From an uncultured Thermomicrobia bacterium (lineage in GTDB: Bacteria; Chloroflexota; Chloroflexia; Thermomicrobiales; JALYUS01): 64,000 nt of DNA. Positions 7,628-15,448 of the stretch are shown here, piece by piece. The notes below the pieces were generated by a model. The model was given only the letters and a program-made list of their open reading frames with translations, had not been told where the DNA came from and did not search any database. A program made the position numbers and the translations under genes. The DNA lies in assembly GCA_937968015.1 (NCBI GenBank), contig CALBSO010000157.1, forward strand, positions 1 to 64,000. The letters are read 5' to 3'. How positions within the stretch are numbered: position 1 is the stretch's first letter; the number at the start of each line of letters is the position of its first letter.

Positions 7628-8230
7628 ATGGCAATATGTGACGTGCTGCAACTGGGGAATCCCCTCCTGCGGGAAGTCGCGGAGAGGGCGGACGATCCAT
7701 CGTCGCCGGAGGTGGCGGCGGTAGTGGCGGATTTGCAGGAAACGCTGGCACACTGGCGGGCGACGACAACCTATGGGCGGGGAATCGCCGCGCCGCAAAT
7801 CGGCGTGCTCAGGCGGATCGTCTTCATGAACGTTGATCGCCCCTGGCCGCTTATCAATCCGGTCATCACCGAACGCAGCCCAGAGACGATGGTCGTTTGG
7901 GACGCTTGCCTCAGTTTCCTCTGCATCTTCTTTCAGGTGACGCGGCACGAATGGGTCACGGTTCGCTATCAGGATACGACGAGCGCATGGCACGAACTGC
8001 GCGCGGAGGGCGATCTCGCCGAACTCCTGCAACACGAAATAGACCACCTTGACGGTATCCTCGCCGTGGACCGCATGACCGATGTCCGCACCCTCTGTAC
8101 CCGCGAGGAGTTCGAGCGCCGCTACCGGGCCGACAGCCCGTATGCGAATGGGCAAGACGCAGCAGCCGATACGAGCGAGGCATCACGTCGTCGCGTGACA
8201 GAGGAAGCCCGTGCGGGAGGGGATGGATGA
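7628..8230 (+). CDS. def: Peptide deformylase
   Basis: Removes the N-formyl group from nascent proteins. The 200 aa product has motif 1 GRGIAAPQIG (about residues 50-59) and motif 3 HEIDHLDG (about 138-145) with the two metal-binding His and catalytic Glu. Motif 2, normally EGCLS, reads DACLS here: the metal-ligand Cys is kept but the preceding Glu-Gly is changed. The ATG follows a GAGGAG-like site. The stop overlaps the next gene by ATGA. The altered motif 2 may mark a secondary deformylase paralogue. Confidence 0.88.
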   Translation: MAICDVLQLGNPLLREVAERADDPSSPEVAAVVADLQETLAHWRATTTYGRGIAAPQIGVLRRIVFMNVDRPWPLINPVITERSPETMVVWDACLSFLCIFFQVTRHEWVTVRYQDTTSAWHELRAEGDLAELLQHEIDHLDGILAVDRMTDVRTLCTREEFERRYRADSPYANGQDAAADTSEASRRRVTEEARAGGDG

Positions 8231-8574
8231 TTATCGTGCAGAACCACTACTTCGCGGCTCCAGGACACCACGAGCAGGTGCTTGCCACGCGGCGGGAAGC
8301 GAACGCGTGTCGCGCGCGTTTGGGGCTGCGCGCGGGGAACATCCTCGTCCGCACGCGCGGAGCGGATCGCGCGCCGGATGTCATCTGGCAGATCACCTAT
8401 CCGGACATCGCGGCGTGGGAAGCGGATCTCGCATTTCTGGAGGCAAGCCCGGAGTTTACCGCGATCCGGCAGAGGCAATCGGCGCAACTGCGCCACTTCG
8501 AGCGCTGCGCGTTCATCCTTGATGGCAACGAATTGTATCCGCTTGCGGACGAGACGGCCCCAACCATCACATAG
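8227..8574 (+). CDS. Small alpha/beta-barrel protein, ABM/NIPSNAP-like
   Basis: A 115 aa protein starting MIIVQNHYFAAPGHHEQVL, followed by a second beta-rich half (DVIWQITYPDIAAWEADL), the pattern of dimeric alpha-beta barrel proteins such as antibiotic-biosynthesis monooxygenase-like or NIPSNAP families. It is translationally coupled to the deformylase by an ATGA overlap. No catalytic residue can be assigned. A related small protein lies at 11917-12216. Confidence 0.6.
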   Translation: MIIVQNHYFAAPGHHEQVLATRREANACRARLGLRAGNILVRTRGADRAPDVIWQITYPDIAAWEADLAFLEASPEFTAIRQRQSAQLRHFERCAFILDGNELYPLADETAPTIT

Positions 8575-8636
8575 CCACCGTTGCCGCGATGGAGAGGGGA
8601 GCCATCCATATCTCAGCAGACTCGCAGTCCTCAGTC

Positions 8637-9581
8637 CTACCCATAGCCCGCGATGGCTTCGAGCAGCAGCGCGACGAAGGCGGGCACGTCCATGTCCATC
8701 GCGACATCCGTGTTCGGCGGCCGCCCGGTGACGCCCGCCAAGTCCACGACGGAGCGGCCAGCCGTGAACGCGCCGTCCGTCTCAATTGTCACGGCACACG
8801 CCTGAGTCGTCACAGTGCCGGGGCGCAACATCTCCGCCACGGCAATCGGATCGTGCAGCGGCGCGCCCGCGAAGCCGTAATTCTCGCCGTACGCCTGCAT
8901 GCGGAAATCGAGCATATCCGCGAAGGCAGTCGCGACCTTCCGCCCCGTACCTCGCAGCCACGCGGTGTGTTCCATAGTGAAGAGGGCGCGGTGCGTCACA
9001 TTGAGCCCGACCATCGTGATCGGCAAGCCGCTCTCAAAGACGATGCGCGCCGCCTCCGGATCGTTGCGGAAGTTCGCCTCGGCGGCGGGCGTCGCGTTCC
9101 CCTCATAAACGCCACCGCCCATCAGGCAGATGCGGGCGATGCGCGACTTCAGTTCGGGATAGAGGAGCAGAAAGAGCGCGATGTTCGGCAGCGGCCCGGT
9201 CGGGATGAGCGTCACCGGCTCCGCGCTCTCACGGATGACCCGCGCGATCAGGTCCACGGCGGGGACGGGGAACGGCGTGTGACCGGAATCCGGCAATGTC
9301 ACGCCACCGAAACCCGTCGCGCCATGGATGTGCGTGCCGAGGTGGAATGGGCGCATCAGGGCGCGATCCGCCCCCTGCGCGACGGGAATGTGCTCAATCC
9401 CCGCGAAGGCGAGCAGGTCTACGGCGTTGCGCGTCGTATGGGCGACACTCGTGTTCCCCCCAACGGTCGTGATCGCCCGCACATCGAGTTCCGGCCGCGC
9501 GCAGGCAAGCAGGATACCCGCCGCGTCGTCCACACCGGGATCGCAATCCAGAATAGTCGGAATCGGAATTGGAACCGCCAT
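8637..9581 (-). CDS. Inosine-uridine type nucleoside hydrolase (copy 1)
   Basis: Hydrolyses the N-glycosidic bond of ribonucleosides, giving base and ribose. The 314 aa product has the calcium/active-site motif DCDPGVDDA near residue 12, the PTGPLPNIALFL and ICLMGGG segments, and the C-terminal PLHDPIAVAE motif with the active-site His-Asp. The start ATG at 9581 follows GGAGGGG. Together with the copy at 12220-13176, psuK-psuG and the nucleoside ABC importer it forms a salvage region. Base preference cannot be told by reading. Confidence 0.92.
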   Translation of the reverse strand: MAVPIPIPTILDCDPGVDDAAGILLACARPELDVRAITTVGGNTSVAHTTRNAVDLLAFAGIEHIPVAQGADRALMRPFHLGTHIHGATGFGGVTLPDSGHTPFPVPAVDLIARVIRESAEPVTLIPTGPLPNIALFLLLYPELKSRIARICLMGGGVYEGNATPAAEANFRNDPEAARIVFESGLPITMVGLNVTHRALFTMEHTAWLRGTGRKVATAFADMLDFRMQAYGENYGFAGAPLHDPIAVAEMLRPGTVTTQACAVTIETDGAFTAGRSVVDLAGVTGRPPNTDVAMDMDVPAFVALLLEAIAGYG

Positions 9582-9605
9582 CACCCCTCCACTACCGCAT
9601 CGCAC

Positions 9606-9790
9606 CCATGCGTATCATACACGGAAGAAACCGGGGATGAACCGCGAAGGCGCAAAGAGGACACGACTGGAACCACGAAGACACGACGATGGGAAGAAGC
9701 GAATCTTTTTCTTCTCTTCCTTCGTGCTCTTCTGGGCGCCCGCCGGGCAGATTCGTGGTTCAATCCCCTTTTCTCCGAAAGGGTCAGGGG
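9606..9790. repeat. Intergenic dispersed-repeat segment
   Basis: Holds the motif ACCGCGAAGGCGCAAAGAGG followed by AACCACGAAGACACGACG (about 9638-9688), a degenerate tandem of an ACCACGAAGACACGAAG-like unit seen in many Chloroflexota spacers, and a small inverted element with GAAAGGGTCAGGGGTTAGG at 9777-9795 that is echoed at 62874-62917. No gene supported. Confidence 0.5.
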
Positions 9791-10411
9791 TTAGGGTATG
9801 ACCGCGTGTTGGCGCTCCCGGTGTCGGCGGGCCTTCGCGCGGTTGCCGCAGGTCTCCATGCTGCACCAGCGGCGGCTGCCGTTCTTGCTTGTGTCCAGGA
9901 AGAGCCAGGAGCAATCATGCCCGGCACACTCGTGGACGCGGTGCAACTCCTCGGCGGTCAGCAGTTCGGCGGCGGACCACGCGACCGGCCGCAGCAGGCC
10001 ATCGAGTGCCGACGGCTCGTATACCCACTCCCGGTGAAAGTGACCGTCCGCCGGAACGAGCCGTGCGTGTGCCATCGCCTCGGCAATCGCCGCATTGACC
10101 GTTGCCAGATCGTCCGCCGTTGGCTCCGCATCCGCCACAACCGCTGAGAAAACGCGATAGATCGCCTCCCGCAGCGCAATGGCGCGTGCAAAGGCCGTCG
10201 CCGCGTCAGATGGATGCCGCTCCGCCGCGCGCAGGAATACCGCCGCGTCATCGCCGGAAAGGATGCCCGCCGCCTCACTCCACGCCACGAGATCGGCGTA
10301 GGAATGCAAGTCTTCAGCATGCGGTTGCGGCATCGGACGGTCGCCGAGCGTATTGGCGAAATCGAGGCAAAGCCGCCCGGCATCGAACGCGAAATCGTGT
10401 GTCGTTTCCAT
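9791..10411 (-). CDS. CGNR zinc-finger (ABATE) putative regulator
   Basis: A 206 aa protein of the ABATE/CGNR family, putative stress-linked transcription regulators. The N-terminal ABATE domain begins FDAGRLCLDFANTL; the C-terminal treble-clef zinc finger shows CAGHDCSWLFLD then WCSMETCGNRAKARRHRER (about residues 160-200), where the four Cys bind zinc and the last is in the CGNR signature. The start ATG at 10411 is preceded by GGGAGGA. It is divergent from the small gene at 10610 and may regulate the shared 195-bp region. Confidence 0.88.
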   Translation of the reverse strand: METTHDFAFDAGRLCLDFANTLGDRPMPQPHAEDLHSYADLVAWSEAAGILSGDDAAVFLRAAERHPSDAATAFARAIALREAIYRVFSAVVADAEPTADDLATVNAAIAEAMAHARLVPADGHFHREWVYEPSALDGLLRPVAWSAAELLTAEELHRVHECAGHDCSWLFLDTSKNGSRRWCSMETCGNRAKARRHRERQHAVIP

Positions 10412-10455
10412 CAACCAAAATCCTCCCTCTCATCATTATAACCCACAAAAGCGGA

Positions 10456-10484
10456 TTGACAAGTTACGCTTTGTCTGCTACACT
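10456..10484 (+). promoter_or_regulatory. Sigma70-like promoter
   Basis: TTGACA at 10456-10461, 17-bp spacer, TACACT at 10479-10484, upstream of the gene at 10610 and inside the divergent region with the CGNR regulator. The same hexamers and 17-bp spacing recur at 19778 and, on the minus strand, at 29551-29579, suggesting the preferred promoter of this genome. Confidence 0.7.
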
Positions 10485-10609
10485 GTAACCAGTAAAATAG
10501 AATAGACGGTTATCATCATCGGGCGGCAATTCTGCCCGGAAAGGAGCGCCAACACCGACTGGCCTCATCGAACGTAGCGGGCGGATCGCCCGGAAAAAGA
10601 AGGGTCTCA

Positions 10610-10864
10610 ATGAATAGCCTGTCGTATCAAGTGGTTCAACAGCACTACACCGAGGCGATGCGATACAGCGGCCCCGAAGCGACCGGACGGCTCTGGATCG
10701 CCGATCGGCTGGCCGAAGCGACGCGTGACGCGCTCCTCGCCGAGGCGACGTGCGGGGCGCCACGCAGGCGGCCCGTGATTCTCTCACTCGGCGGCCTGCT
10801 CGTCCGCGTCGGTGAACGGCTGGAAGCGGTCGGCACGGTGGAGCGCCCCCGCGAGTATGCCTAA
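10610..10864 (+). CDS. Small hypothetical protein
   Basis: An 84 aa product with no family I recognise. It is charged in the first half, with a run APRRRPV then a short hydrophobic ILSLGGLLV segment that could be a tail helix. The ATG is preceded by GAAGGG and lies about 125 bp after a consensus promoter. It is the first gene of a + strand group that continues with the tandem DinB-fold protein, 69 bp downstream. Confidence 0.6.
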   Translation: MNSLSYQVVQQHYTEAMRYSGPEATGRLWIADRLAEATRDALLAEATCGAPRRRPVILSLGGLLVRVGERLEAVGTVERPREYA

Positions 10865-10933
10865 ATCATTCTGAACCGGTGGCGGCAGGCTGAAGCCCGC
10901 CGCCACCCCGTTTCGATGGAAGGGAGCGGAGCG

Positions 10934-11920
10934 ATGGCGGACCCGACGACCAGGACGGAACTACTCACACAAGTGCAGGCGATGTACGCCGCGTTGGAGG
11001 AGGCGACCGCGCCGATCCTTCCGGCGCAGGTGCGCGTGCCGGGGGTCAATGGCGCATGGTCGGTGAGCGACCAACTCGCACATCTGACCTTCTGGGACCG
11101 GAGCCTGCTCGCGCGGCTCCACGGCATCGGCACGAGCCGGCAACCCGGCGATACCGATATTGACGATGACACATGGAACCGGCACTGCTTCGACGCGAAC
11201 CGCCACCGCGCGCCCGATGACATCCTCGCGGATCTCTGGCGCACCGAGCAGGCAATCCTGGAAGCAATCACCTCGCTACCGGAGGCAGTGTTCTTCGCTG
11301 CGGGGCCACATGGCGGCCCGCTCTGGCACGCGGTTGACGGAGCAGTCCTCAGCCACTATCCCGAACATATCGCGCAGATCGAGCGATGGCGCACCCAGCA
11401 TGTGACACCGCCGACGATGAAGTCCGACCTCCTCTACCGGATCGCGGACGGCTACGCCGCCTTGACTGCAACGATTGACGCCGTGCCTCCGGGCGAGATG
11501 ACGCTGCCCGCCCTCCACGGCGGCTGGTCCATCAAGGACGAAGTAGCGCACCTGACATTCTGGGAAGCGCGCGTCCTCACCGTCCTGCACGCTGCGTTGG
11601 CCGATGAAGCGCCGCCGCACCCGCCGCTCGTCGGCGATGCCGAGAAGATCGCGGTGATGAACGACGAAGTCTTTGAAGCGAGCCGGCATCGCTCAATGGA
11701 CGATGTGCTCGCCGACATGGATCGCACGCACGCCGCGTTCGTCCGCGCGGTCAAGGAACTACCGGACGACGCGATCTTCGATGCGCATCGCTTCGCGTGG
11801 ATGGGTGGCGAACCGCTCATGGTCGCCATCGCCGGGGATACGTATGAACATTACCCGGAGCACATCCGCAACATCCAGCGCTGGCGCGCGGTGGAGAGTA
11901 CGCGGGGAGTCGTCCGATGA
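10934..11920 (+). CDS. Tandem-duplicated DinB/ClbS-fold protein
   Basis: A 328 aa protein made of two similar DinB-superfamily (ClbS/DfsB-like) four-helix units. Unit 1 contains GAWSVSDQLAHLTFWDRSLL and HYPEHIAQIERWR; unit 2 repeats GGWSIKDEVAHLTFWEARVL and HYPEHIRNIQRWR at the same spacing of about 160 residues. Single-unit homologues such as ClbS hydrolyse a genotoxin warhead or protect DNA; the role here is unknown. The start at 10934 is chosen because GGGAG precedes it; an ATG at 10916 is in frame. The stop overlaps the next gene by ATGA. Confidence 0.82.
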   Translation: MADPTTRTELLTQVQAMYAALEEATAPILPAQVRVPGVNGAWSVSDQLAHLTFWDRSLLARLHGIGTSRQPGDTDIDDDTWNRHCFDANRHRAPDDILADLWRTEQAILEAITSLPEAVFFAAGPHGGPLWHAVDGAVLSHYPEHIAQIERWRTQHVTPPTMKSDLLYRIADGYAALTATIDAVPPGEMTLPALHGGWSIKDEVAHLTFWEARVLTVLHAALADEAPPHPPLVGDAEKIAVMNDEVFEASRHRSMDDVLADMDRTHAAFVRAVKELPDDAIFDAHRFAWMGGEPLMVAIAGDTYEHYPEHIRNIQRWRAVESTRGVVR

Positions 11921-12216
11921 TCGCGCGCATTTGGCGCGGCGAAACGTCCGCCGCCGATGCCGACGCCTATCTCGACTACCTGCGCCGGACGAGCATCGAA
12001 GAAACACCGACGATCCCCGGCAATCGCGGCATGCAAGTCCTTCGGCGCATCAACGGGGAGCGGGCGGAGTTCATGACAATTATCCTCTGGGACTCGCTCG
12101 ACGACATCCGCGCCTTCGCGGGCGATGCGATCGAGAAGGCGGTCTTTTACCCCGAAGACGACGCGTATCTCCTTAGCAAAGAACTGACCGTCACGCATTA
12201 CGAGATATTCGAGTAG
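11917..12216 (+). CDS. ABM-like small protein
   Basis: A 99 aa protein beginning MIARIWRGETSAADADAY with RGMQVLRR and FMTIILWDSLDDIRAFAG later, typical of the antibiotic-biosynthesis monooxygenase/heme-degrading-like dimeric barrel. It is coupled to the tandem DinB-fold gene by an ATGA overlap, so the two probably act together. No heme or substrate ligands can be assigned. Confidence 0.7.
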   Translation: MIARIWRGETSAADADAYLDYLRRTSIEETPTIPGNRGMQVLRRINGERAEFMTIILWDSLDDIRAFAGDAIEKAVFYPEDDAYLLSKELTVTHYEIFE

Positions 12217-12219
12217 CCG

Positions 12220-13176
12220 TCAGGCGTCGTACGACTGCACAGCATCAAGGAGCATCGCGACGAAGGCGGGGGTGTCGAGGTCCACGCCGACGTGGACATT
12301 CGGCTCCTTGCCCGTCACCTTCCACAAATCCACGACGGTCCGGCCCGCCGTCAGTTCGCCATGCACTTCGATGTCCACATTGCGGAACAGCGTCGTGACA
12401 ATGCCGGGCTGGACGACTTGTGCGACGGCGCACGGGTCATGGAGCGGTGCGCCGCCCATCTCGTAGACCGCGTCATGCCAGAGTGTAAAGTAGTCGAGCA
12501 GGTCCGCAACGACCGTCGCGACCGGCCCGCCCGACTGCCGCAGTGCGCGGCTATGCGCGGGTGTAATGAGCGCCTTGTGCGTCACATCCAGCCCGATCAT
12601 CGTCAGTGGCAGACCGGCGTTGAAGACGATGCGCGCCGCCTCGGGATCCACATAGATATTGAACTCGGCAGCGGGCGTCTTGTTGCCCTCAGCGATCGCG
12701 CCACCCATCAGGCAGATATGCGCGATTCGCTCCTTGAGATCAGGATACTTGAGGAGGAAGAGGGCGATGTTCGTCAGCGGCCCGGTCGGGATGAGGCTGA
12801 CGGGCCGGTCACTCGCACGGACGGCGCGGGCGATCAGGTCCACGGCATGGACCGGCTCCGGCTGAACCGTCGGTTCGGGCAATTGCGGCCCCTCCAACCC
12901 CGATTCGCCATGCACTTCCGGCGCGATCTCCTGCGGCCGCAGCATCGGCGCCGCCGCCCCCGCCGCGACCGGCACATCGGTGATCCCCGCGACAGTGCAG
13001 AGTTGCAGGCAGTTCCGCAGCGTCTTCGGCAATGTCTGGTTCCCGGCGACCACGGTAATCGCCCGCAGATCAATCTCCGGTCGCGCGTACGCCAGCAAGA
13101 TCGCCAGCGCATCATCGTGACCGGGGTCCACATCCATCACCACCGGCACCGCATCCCTATTCACTCGCTGTGCCAT
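12220..13176 (-). CDS. Inosine-uridine type nucleoside hydrolase (copy 2)
   Basis: Second ribonucleoside hydrolase, 318 aa, about as long as copy 1 and clearly paralogous: MDVDPGHDDALAILLAYARP near residue 13, PTGPLTNIALFLLKYPDL, ICLMGGAIAEGN and APLHDPCAVAQV. It lies 21 bp downstream of the nucleoside ABC permease genes on the same strand and follows GGAGGTG, so it is probably the last gene of the importer operon and works on nucleosides brought in by it. Confidence 0.93.
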   Translation of the reverse strand: MAQRVNRDAVPVVMDVDPGHDDALAILLAYARPEIDLRAITVVAGNQTLPKTLRNCLQLCTVAGITDVPVAAGAAAPMLRPQEIAPEVHGESGLEGPQLPEPTVQPEPVHAVDLIARAVRASDRPVSLIPTGPLTNIALFLLKYPDLKERIAHICLMGGAIAEGNKTPAAEFNIYVDPEAARIVFNAGLPLTMIGLDVTHKALITPAHSRALRQSGGPVATVVADLLDYFTLWHDAVYEMGGAPLHDPCAVAQVVQPGIVTTLFRNVDIEVHGELTAGRTVVDLWKVTGKEPNVHVGVDLDTPAFVAMLLDAVQSYDA

Positions 13177-13197
13177 TTCACACCTCCGGAAACGGTT

Positions 13198-14193
13198 TCA
13201 GTCCCCTTCTGTCGAAAGGAGCGGGGCGGTCGGTTCGGCAAGGGCTTGTTGCTCGCGATAGTGGCGGGCGCGGCTTGCCTGCTGGGACTTCCGGCGCTGC
13301 GCGTAGACGACGAGCGCGACGATCGTGATGACATTCGGGATGACAGAGACGAGTTGCGCGTAATCCTGCAGCGCGCCGACCGGTTTCAGTTGGTTTGCCA
13401 ATGCGTCCGCCGCGCCAAAGAGCAGGGCGGCGAGCGCCGTGCCGTATGGCGTGCGGCCGCCGAGCAACACCGCGCCGAGGGCGATGAAACCGCGCCCCGC
13501 CGTCATGTCCCGCACGAACTGACCGTTCTGGCCCATCGAAAGGAAGACACCGCCCAGCCCTGCCAGCAGCCCGCTGAGAATCAGGGCGGAATACCGCGTC
13601 CGCACAACGCTGATGCCCGCGGTCGCCGCCGCCTCCGCATTCTCGCCCACCGCCCGAAGCCTGAGTCCCCACTTCGTGCGGTAGAGGTAAAAGGCAACGA
13701 CGAAAATCATCACGAACGCGGTATAGGTCAGAACATGCTGCCCGCTGATGATCTGCCTGACACCCGGAATGCGGTCGAGGAGGGGAATATCCCAGAAGGG
13801 CAGTTTCTTCGTGTCGAGCGTGCTGGTGGAGCCTTTGTCGTGCAGAATTTTGAAGAGCAGGAAGACCGTTGCACCCGAGGCGAAGATGTTCAGGGCAAGC
13901 CCGGCCAGCACGATGTCCGCGCCGAGATTGAGGTGGACGAAGGCGAGCAGGGCGGCGGAGAGCATCGCGACGAGCACACCCGCGAGCATGCCGACGAAGC
14001 CGCTATGCGCTCGGTTCGAGACAAGCGGGCCGGTGAACGCGGCGAGGAGCATCATCCCTTCCAAGGCGACATTGATCGAGCCGCCGAGGTCTGTCAGGAG
14101 GCCGCCGAGCGCGGGAAGCAGAATCGGCGTCGTGATGCGGAAGACGCTGGCGATAAAGGTGAAGGTGAAGATCGCCTTCAAGGCTTCCTGCAT
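13198..14193 (-). CDS. Nucleoside-type ABC importer permease (second subunit)
   Basis: Integral membrane subunit of 331 aa, BPD_transp_2 family, resembling B. subtilis NupQ (YufQ). The start MQEALKAIF at 14193 begins 1 bp past the previous stop. It has the expected hydrophobic segments and family motifs SINVALEGMMLLAAF near residue 37 and AGRGFIALGAVLLGGRTPYGT in the last third. It pairs with the permease at 14195-15316, the ATPase at 15437 and the BMP lipoprotein at 17127. Confidence 0.9.
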   Translation of the reverse strand: MQEALKAIFTFTFIASVFRITTPILLPALGGLLTDLGGSINVALEGMMLLAAFTGPLVSNRAHSGFVGMLAGVLVAMLSAALLAFVHLNLGADIVLAGLALNIFASGATVFLLFKILHDKGSTSTLDTKKLPFWDIPLLDRIPGVRQIISGQHVLTYTAFVMIFVVAFYLYRTKWGLRLRAVGENAEAAATAGISVVRTRYSALILSGLLAGLGGVFLSMGQNGQFVRDMTAGRGFIALGAVLLGGRTPYGTALAALLFGAADALANQLKPVGALQDYAQLVSVIPNVITIVALVVYAQRRKSQQASRARHYREQQALAEPTAPLLSTEGD

Positions 14194-14194
14194 C

Positions 14195-15316
14195 TCAGCC
14201 CGCCGCTTCCGTCGGCACGGTGGCCGTGCTGGTAATCGTCTCGGGGGCGGACATCGGCGGCAGTTCCGGTTCATCCTCACCACTCCGCCGTCGCCGCAGC
14301 CAGCGCGTGAGCGCCTCCGCCGTGATGAGCAGGATGATGATCGCCTGGATGACATTCGCCATCTCGAACGGTACGTCGGTGTTCTGCCCCATCACATCCG
14401 CGCCGACACGCAGATAACTGTAGAAGAGCGCGGCGGGGATGACGGCGAGGGGGAAGTTCCGCGCGAGTAAGGCGACAACGATGCCGTCGAAGCCGTATCC
14501 GGCGGAGGGCGCGGCATTGACGCGTCCGAAGGTGCCGAGTACCAGCCCCGCACCCGCGATCCCCGCGATGCCGCCGGAAATCGCCATCGCCAGCATCACG
14601 GTTCGCCGCGTGTTGACGCCACCGTACTCCGCGAACCGCAGATTGAAGCCGCTCATCCGCAGGCCGTAGCCGAATGTCGTGCGGTAGAGCAGCACATGGA
14701 CGAAGATCGCCGCCGCGATGGCGAGCAGCGCCGTGACGGAAATCTGCGTATCCGCGATCAGCGGATGGAGCCGATTTGTGTCACCGAAAATGGCAAACGG
14801 CTTCGATTCATTCGTGCCCGCACGCGGCGGCTTGAGGAACTGGACGAGGACGAAGGCATAGACCGCCGTGGCGATCGCGTTGAGCATCAGCGTTGAGACG
14901 ATCTCGTTCGCGCCGAAGTATGCCTTGAGGTAGCCGGGGATGAGGCCGAAGAGAAAGCCGGTGATGATCGCCACTATGATCGCCACGGTCGCGACGATCA
15001 CCGCATTGCCGGGGGTGTGGAGCGCCATTACGCCCGCCATCAGCGCGCCGAGGTAGAGTTGCCCTTCCGCGCCGAGTGAGAACTGCCGCGCCTGAAAGAC
15101 GAGCGCGACCGCCAACCCCGTGAAGGTCATCGTCGTCGCCTGGACGAGCCAGTTGCTGACGCGGTTCCGGCTTCCCGCCGCACCCGTGACGAACTGCTTA
15201 AATGCCTCGCTCGGTTGCTTGGAGACGACGAGGATGACGAGGAAACTGATCGCGAGCGCGATCGCCACGATCATCACCACACGCGCCACTTCCAGCAACA
15301 CGGCTCGCTGTCTCAT
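14195..15316 (-). CDS. Nucleoside-type ABC importer permease (first subunit)
   Basis: Integral membrane subunit of 373 aa resembling B. subtilis NupP (YufP). Hydrophobic helices start at residue 13; the family motif FSLGAEGQLYLGALMAGV is near residue 80 and GYGFDGIVVALLARNFP near residue 285. A charged C-terminal tail of about 40 residues (RWLRRRRSGEDEPELPP) is cytosolic. Its start lies 120 bp from the ATPase stop, and that spacer is filled with inverted repeats. Confidence 0.9.
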   Translation of the reverse strand: MRQRAVLLEVARVVMIVAIALAISFLVILVVSKQPSEAFKQFVTGAAGSRNRVSNWLVQATTMTFTGLAVALVFQARQFSLGAEGQLYLGALMAGVMALHTPGNAVIVATVAIIVAIITGFLFGLIPGYLKAYFGANEIVSTLMLNAIATAVYAFVLVQFLKPPRAGTNESKPFAIFGDTNRLHPLIADTQISVTALLAIAAAIFVHVLLYRTTFGYGLRMSGFNLRFAEYGGVNTRRTVMLAMAISGGIAGIAGAGLVLGTFGRVNAAPSAGYGFDGIVVALLARNFPLAVIPAALFYSYLRVGADVMGQNTDVPFEMANVIQAIIILLITAEALTRWLRRRRSGEDEPELPPMSAPETITSTATVPTEAAG

Positions 15317-15329
15317 CTCGCTTCGCTCC

Positions 15330-15448
15330 AGTAACGAGTAATGAGTAGCGAGTAACGAGACGGGAACGCATCCTCGTGCAGTCGCTGGTTTCTCACACGC
15401 AGACCAACCTCTCTCTTTACTTTCGACTCCTACTCATTACTCGTTACT
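15330..15448. repeat. Inverted pair of GAGTAAYGA-type repeats
   Basis: Tandem units of GAGTAACGA/GAGTAATGA run at 15330-15358; their inverted partner is at 15431-15454. AGTAACGAGTAATGAGTA (15330-15347) is the exact reverse complement of 15431-15448, so the transcript can fold into a long stem between the ATPase and permease genes. The right arm includes the stop and last codons of the ATPase gene. Confidence 0.8.

Noticed and set aside
8589..9794. A 401-codon plus-strand frame
   Set aside because: Antisense to the first nucleoside hydrolase, with no family motif; the minus-strand gene is certain.
12292..14235. A 647-codon open frame on the plus strand
   Set aside because: It is antisense to the second nucleoside hydrolase and the permease, has an Arg/Asp-rich composition typical of a high-GC shadow frame, and no ribosome site or domain.
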